From positions 2,899,305-2,963,304 of the forward strand of contig OY821520.1 of assembly GCA_963682025.1 (NCBI GenBank): a stretch of DNA of 64,000 nucleotides, written 5' to 3'. The notes beneath the pieces were generated by a model. That model was not told the DNA's origin and ran no database searches. It worked only from the letters and a program-made list of their open reading frames with translations. Numbering within the stretch: the first letter of the stretch is position 1; each line of letters starts with the position of its first letter. The stretch is from Cordilura impudica. Its lineage: Eukaryota; Arthropoda; Insecta; Diptera; Scathophagidae. This document shows, piece after piece, positions 60,045 to 64,000 of the stretch. The position numbers were made by a program, and so were the translations under genes.

Positions 60045-60842
60045 CAAGTAAGAAAATTATAGTCGGTCTAGACCGACCTTATGATACCCTATACCATGGT
60101 TTAGAGACCCTATCTTTCGGTCCAACTAATTCGATATAGAAAATAAGCATAAACCAAATTTGAATGGCATTGTTATTAATTTTTTTGCTGCAAATATGAA
60201 AAAGTTCATATCGGGTGCTATATTTATATGGGGACTAGGTTGAAAAATGAACCGCTCTTGACCATATTTGGTAAAATATATACAAACCAAATTTGAGAAA
60301 AATCTGTGCAATATTTTTGTTTTTTGATAGATTTAAGTGAAGATCGGGAAGCAGCTTATATGGGACCTATGACTAAGAATTGTCCTATAGGTATTATTTT
60401 TGGACTACTGATTAATGGATATAATAAACACATACAAACCCAATTTGACTGAAATCTATATTATAATTTAGATCTTATGGCACTTCATGTCGGTTTCGTA
60501 GGGGTCATTTGTATGGCGGCTAGGTCTGAACATGAACCGAATTTCACCAATTTCAATATAACAAATTTCATCAAAATATATTCATATTTGCGACCTGTAG
60601 TTTGGTTACAAGCTTTACATGGACACACAGACGGACGGACGGAAATTGCTAAATCGACTCAGAAAGTCATTCTGACGGACGGATTCACAGACGGACGGAC
60701 GGAAATTGCTAAATCGACTCAGAAAGTGATTCTGAGTCGATCGGTATAATAAAAGATGGGTCTAGGTCAAATATTTTTGGTAGTTACAAACAGCAGCACA
60801 AAGTCATTATACCCAAACCACATAGTGGTATAGGGTATAAAA
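60045..60842 (+). repeat. Rep-C interspersed repeat, copy 4 (complete)
   Basis: CAAGTAAGAAAATTATAGTC to CATAGTGGTATAGGGTATAA. It contains an internal 60-bp duplication: CACAGACGGACGGACGGAAA starts at 60626 and again at 60686. Confidence 0.78.
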
Positions 60843-61811
60843 ACGGAAGTGAAAGTCATAAAAAATAAGAAAATCCTTTAAAAAAAATGTACTGAATAAA
60901 TTAAATTTGTTGTTGACGTTTTCCTCAAATACGTATATGGCCGAAATAATGTATATTTGATTATATAACCATGTACACATCTCAAGTATTTAAATTACTC
61001 ACAGGAAATTATTTATTCAAGTTAAAAAACAATTTTTTTATGAGAACATATACATACATATGTATGTACACTCAACAACTCAAAAACTGAAATAAGAAAC
61101 AAAAGCAAATTTTCATCTTGTTAAGACAACGCTAAAACCAATAAAGATGGCTGGTGAAAATAATAAGCACATCTACAAAATGTAAATAAAGAAAGTGGTT
61201 ATCAAAATTTTATATTTTGTGTTAATGTTTTTTTCCTTTTTTAAATAAATAAAACATTTAAGCAAATTTTTTAATTAATAAAAGAGTTTTTAGTTTTATG
61301 ATCAAATTTTTTTTGGTTTTTTTTTTAAAGTTTCCATTGTATTGTCATTCACTTGTATTGTTCAAAGCGAAAAACATAAAAAAACGGTAATATACCGGTT
61401 TCGTTTTCACTATCAAAAGCTTTCACACATTTAAATTGATATCGAATATACAAATAATTAATTATTGGGTGCTTATTTTATTGGTCATATACACACATAC
61501 ATACATGTGCATATTACTACGAATAAAATGACCTTACGTAAAAATTTAAAATATTCTTGATAAAATCTTCACATCGTAATATTACACATACATATAAAAC
61601 TACATAGGTATGTATATTATATATACGCTTGAAAATCTCAATTAAAACTATATTCAAACTCATTGAAATCGGTTAAAAATTGAAGTAAGTGGGGAAAAAA
61701 TTCCATAAACAGTTTTTATTTTTGACAATAGCCTAAAAATTTGAGGATGTTAAAACATTTCTCTAATGCACTCAACCAGATCTACAACATCCACAATATC
61801 GCTTGGCAACT
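60843..61811. other. Intergenic sequence
   Basis: AT-rich; ACATACATATGTATGTACA near 61047 is a short palindrome-like run. No gene seen. Confidence 0.4.
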
Positions 61812-61819
61812 ATGTACAT

Positions 61820-63986
61820 TAGGGGTATAACTTTTGAACAATTTTTTTAAATTATCAAAAAAATACCTATCCATGCCAAATAGACCATGAAAATCTATGA
61901 TGGGGTCACTTTTTCGCGAGCGTTAAAAAAGTTCCCCCCAAATCACTTTGAAGTTTAGTATTTAGTATTTTTTTGTTTATTAAAAATACAATATACTTAT
62001 TGTAAAAACACAAACCATTCATTTATATTTTAATGCTATTTCACAAATAAGACTTATACCACCAATTATACTACATCCAAACAGTTAAAAGTAGGTTAAA
62101 ATAACACGGAAACTCTTTTTTTGAACAAAATGGAACCAACCTCACAATCCCAATTGTTTACTTTTATTTTCATTTGTTTACGGTTTCGCTAAGACAGAGA
62201 GGTTCTCTATCCCATATACTCGTTGATTTTTGTGTCAGTGCGTAGTGACATTTAAGTTTATAAAATGTTTCATAGAAGTGCTCTAATTTGTAACCGGAAA
62301 AATTCGGAAACCTGGACCTAAAATTTTGGTAAATTTCAAAAGATTCGAGAAGTTCAAAATATCGAATACCCACTTTGTGAATTAAACCAAGTGCCCAAAC
62401 ATAAAATAGTTATTGGAAGATTTAATGCATTGCTCCAATTAGAAAAATCAAAAATAAATAGATGTGAAATTGTATCTCAAGAACTATCCGATTTGTGGAT
62501 TAAGTTAAATATTCCCAAAATGGCTATGTCGTCTATATATAGAAAAGTAAAAAAGTTGATTTTTGTGTATCAAAAAACTCAAAAGCATCCAAAGGCCAAT
62601 GAGTTTGAAAACGATTTTGATATTTCCAAGCAAACTTTTGAACCAATATCCGAAGCTCATAACGAAATCTCTCCAACTCAGATTCAGTATCGATGTTCGA
62701 CAATGATGGCGAAGACTCATATGATGGTGATGACGATTATACGCCACCTTCAAGACTTAAAGCAAATAAGCGGTCAATAAAACCAGCTATTACTTTAGTA
62801 AACAATGCTAAAGTAAGTACCAAAAAAGCAGCTAAAATATGCAAGGAACTAGCTAAATCAGGGGTCAACATCTCAACTCCATCCCAACCAGCAATTTATA
62901 ATGCAGTAATTATATCTGCGGAAAAAAGATAGATCTTCTAAAAGAAACTTTAAAAAACAAAAACTGGTGCTTCGATGGAAAGAAAATTGGAAATAAGGAA
63001 ATACAGGTTATTTTGCTTAAAAACCAATTTCGGGAAATAAAGCTAGGCGTTTTAATACTGGAGAATGGAAAAGCGTGTAATATTTTTAATGGCATCAGAG
63101 AAACTGTACTGAGTGTATAAAAATGATAATTTGTGATACAACCAGTGTCAATACTGGTAAAAAAAAACGGTGTTGTTAAGCTACTGCAGAACCATTTTCA
63201 AGCAATGTCTTTGCCTCCACCTCACTACATTGGATATCAGCACCATGTTTTAGATCTTGTTCTAAGACATGTGATGGATGCTTCGTTAGATGGAAAAAGT
63301 ACTTCTCCAAATATTGCTTACGATTTCGTTGACGAATTGGTAAACAACTACGCCCAGTTGAAACAAATATACCAACAAAATGAGGAACGAATAAAAATTT
63401 AAAATATAAAGTGACGAGACGACATGCAATATTTGTACGAATTAGGTAAAGCTTTTAGATAGTTCATTGAGGAGAAAAAATTCCCAATCATAAATTTTAA
63501 AACAAATTCCGAAATATCGTGAAAAGTTATACAGATTATGCGAATTTATATGTGGAGCCTGGTATAACGTTTGGTTTTCTGACCACAGCTTTAATGAAAT
63601 TGATTTTGAATCTTTAAAGCAATCACTGGAACAATTTATACATGCTCGGGAATGCTTTCTTAAACATTGGGTGAGAGAAAACTAAAATTCACAAACAACA
63701 ACGAAGTAACATTTGCGTGAAACGTGGAATCAAACTTGTGCAAGATATTTTTCAACATTGCAAAACAACACGCACTTTGAACTTTATTTCCTTCAACAAA
63801 GATAATTTGTAGTATCTGAAGTTAATATATAGTACATGACTATATGTATGGTATTTAAAAAATAAAAATTCAAATATTATTTTTTGGAAGCTTTTAGAAA
63901 AAACGGTTTTTAAAAAACTGTTTTCTTGATATACACATCAGTGGCCACCCCGTCGTGATAGGTATTTTTTTTTGGTTATACCCCTA
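61820..63986 (+). mobile_element. hAT transposon with 8-bp target duplication
   Basis: TIRs TAGGGGTATAAC (61820-61831) and their inverse (63975-63986) are flanked by identical ATGTACAT (61812-61819, 63987-63994). The 8-bp duplication and TAGGG ends are hAT hallmarks. Because ATGTACAT is its own complement the element looks as if it had longer, 20-bp inverted ends. Length 2167 bp; transposase broken. The element ends only 14 bp before the window edge. Confidence 0.85.
62322..63402 (+). pseudogene. hAT-type transposase remnant
   Basis: Open from about 62322 (after a TAA) to 62780, then three frame changes. Readable parts: CELNQVPKHKIVIGRFNALL near 62376, an acidic FDNDGEDSYDGDDDY segment (62693-62740), ICDTTSVNTG (Asp at 63135, the first catalytic-type Asp of hAT), and YIGYQHHVLDLVLRHVMD (63219-63275). 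The last fits the hAT CxxH motif with the Cys replaced by Tyr. The A9 run at about 63159-63167 carries the last frame change. Further C-terminal words (HARECFLKHW near 63640) lie beyond a stop. No start codon is certain; an ATG at 62130 in another frame is possible. Confidence 0.7.
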
Positions 63987-64000
63987 ATGTACATACATTA

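Overview
The window is nuclear DNA of a fly (Diptera), most likely a calyptrate such as a blowfly, flesh fly or muscid. It is very AT-rich, with short introns (56-86 nt, GT-AG) and TATA plus arthropod-initiator core promoters. It holds a cluster of secreted S1A serine-protease genes of the SP24D/brachyurin-like kind and a heavy load of mariner, Tc1, Transib, hAT, Helitron and non-LTR (LINE) copies. The genus is inference. All reading was done by eye; repeat edges are approximate unless TIRs or target duplications are quoted.

Protease cluster (0.3-41.4 kb): seven intact genes and one pseudogene. Active proteases lie at 319-1138 (-), 17640-18467 (-), 21705-22534 (+), 33674-34497 (+) and 40576-41427 (+). 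Two adjacent plus-strand genes, 7362-8206 and 11666-12473, keep His and Asp but have lost the catalytic Ser, so they are serine-protease homologues. A broken copy sits at 24075-24783. Six of the seven share one phase-2 intron just after the catalytic-His exon. The seventh (40576) reads straight through that position, apparently because the intron became coding. All seven carry Gly189 and Asp226 (chymotrypsin numbering), the pocket reported for crab collagenase, not Asp189 of trypsin. They are probably gut proteases whose products act in the lumen; GATA-type sites upstream of several fit that.

Mobile DNA: a mariner (1572-7170) is split by a stack of later insertions: a foldback element, a Transib (RAG1-related) transposon with perfect 30-bp TIRs and a 5-bp target duplication (3288-5751), a Helitron and a second Transib-like fragment. 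Other elements are mariner 2 (22891-23850), a Tc1 element (27645-29190), a Tc1 fragment (20868-21325), a hAT-type MITE (16407-17060), a hAT element with 8-bp target duplication at the right edge (61820-63986), and LINE remnants at 26.9-27.6, 38.1-40.0 and 55.9-57.8 kb.

Five interspersed families recur. Rep-A is a ~370-bp non-autonomous Helitron (TC...CTAG, A|T insertion proved by an empty site). Rep-B is a HINE-like element with subterminal inverted repeats around a hypervariable simple-sequence core. Rep-C (~750 bp) contains (GGAC)n. Rep-D (~450-600 bp) contains a GTCCGTCTGTC box. Rep-E (~720 bp) has two copies. From 41.5 kb to the right edge I see no host gene, only repeats and AT-rich DNA.
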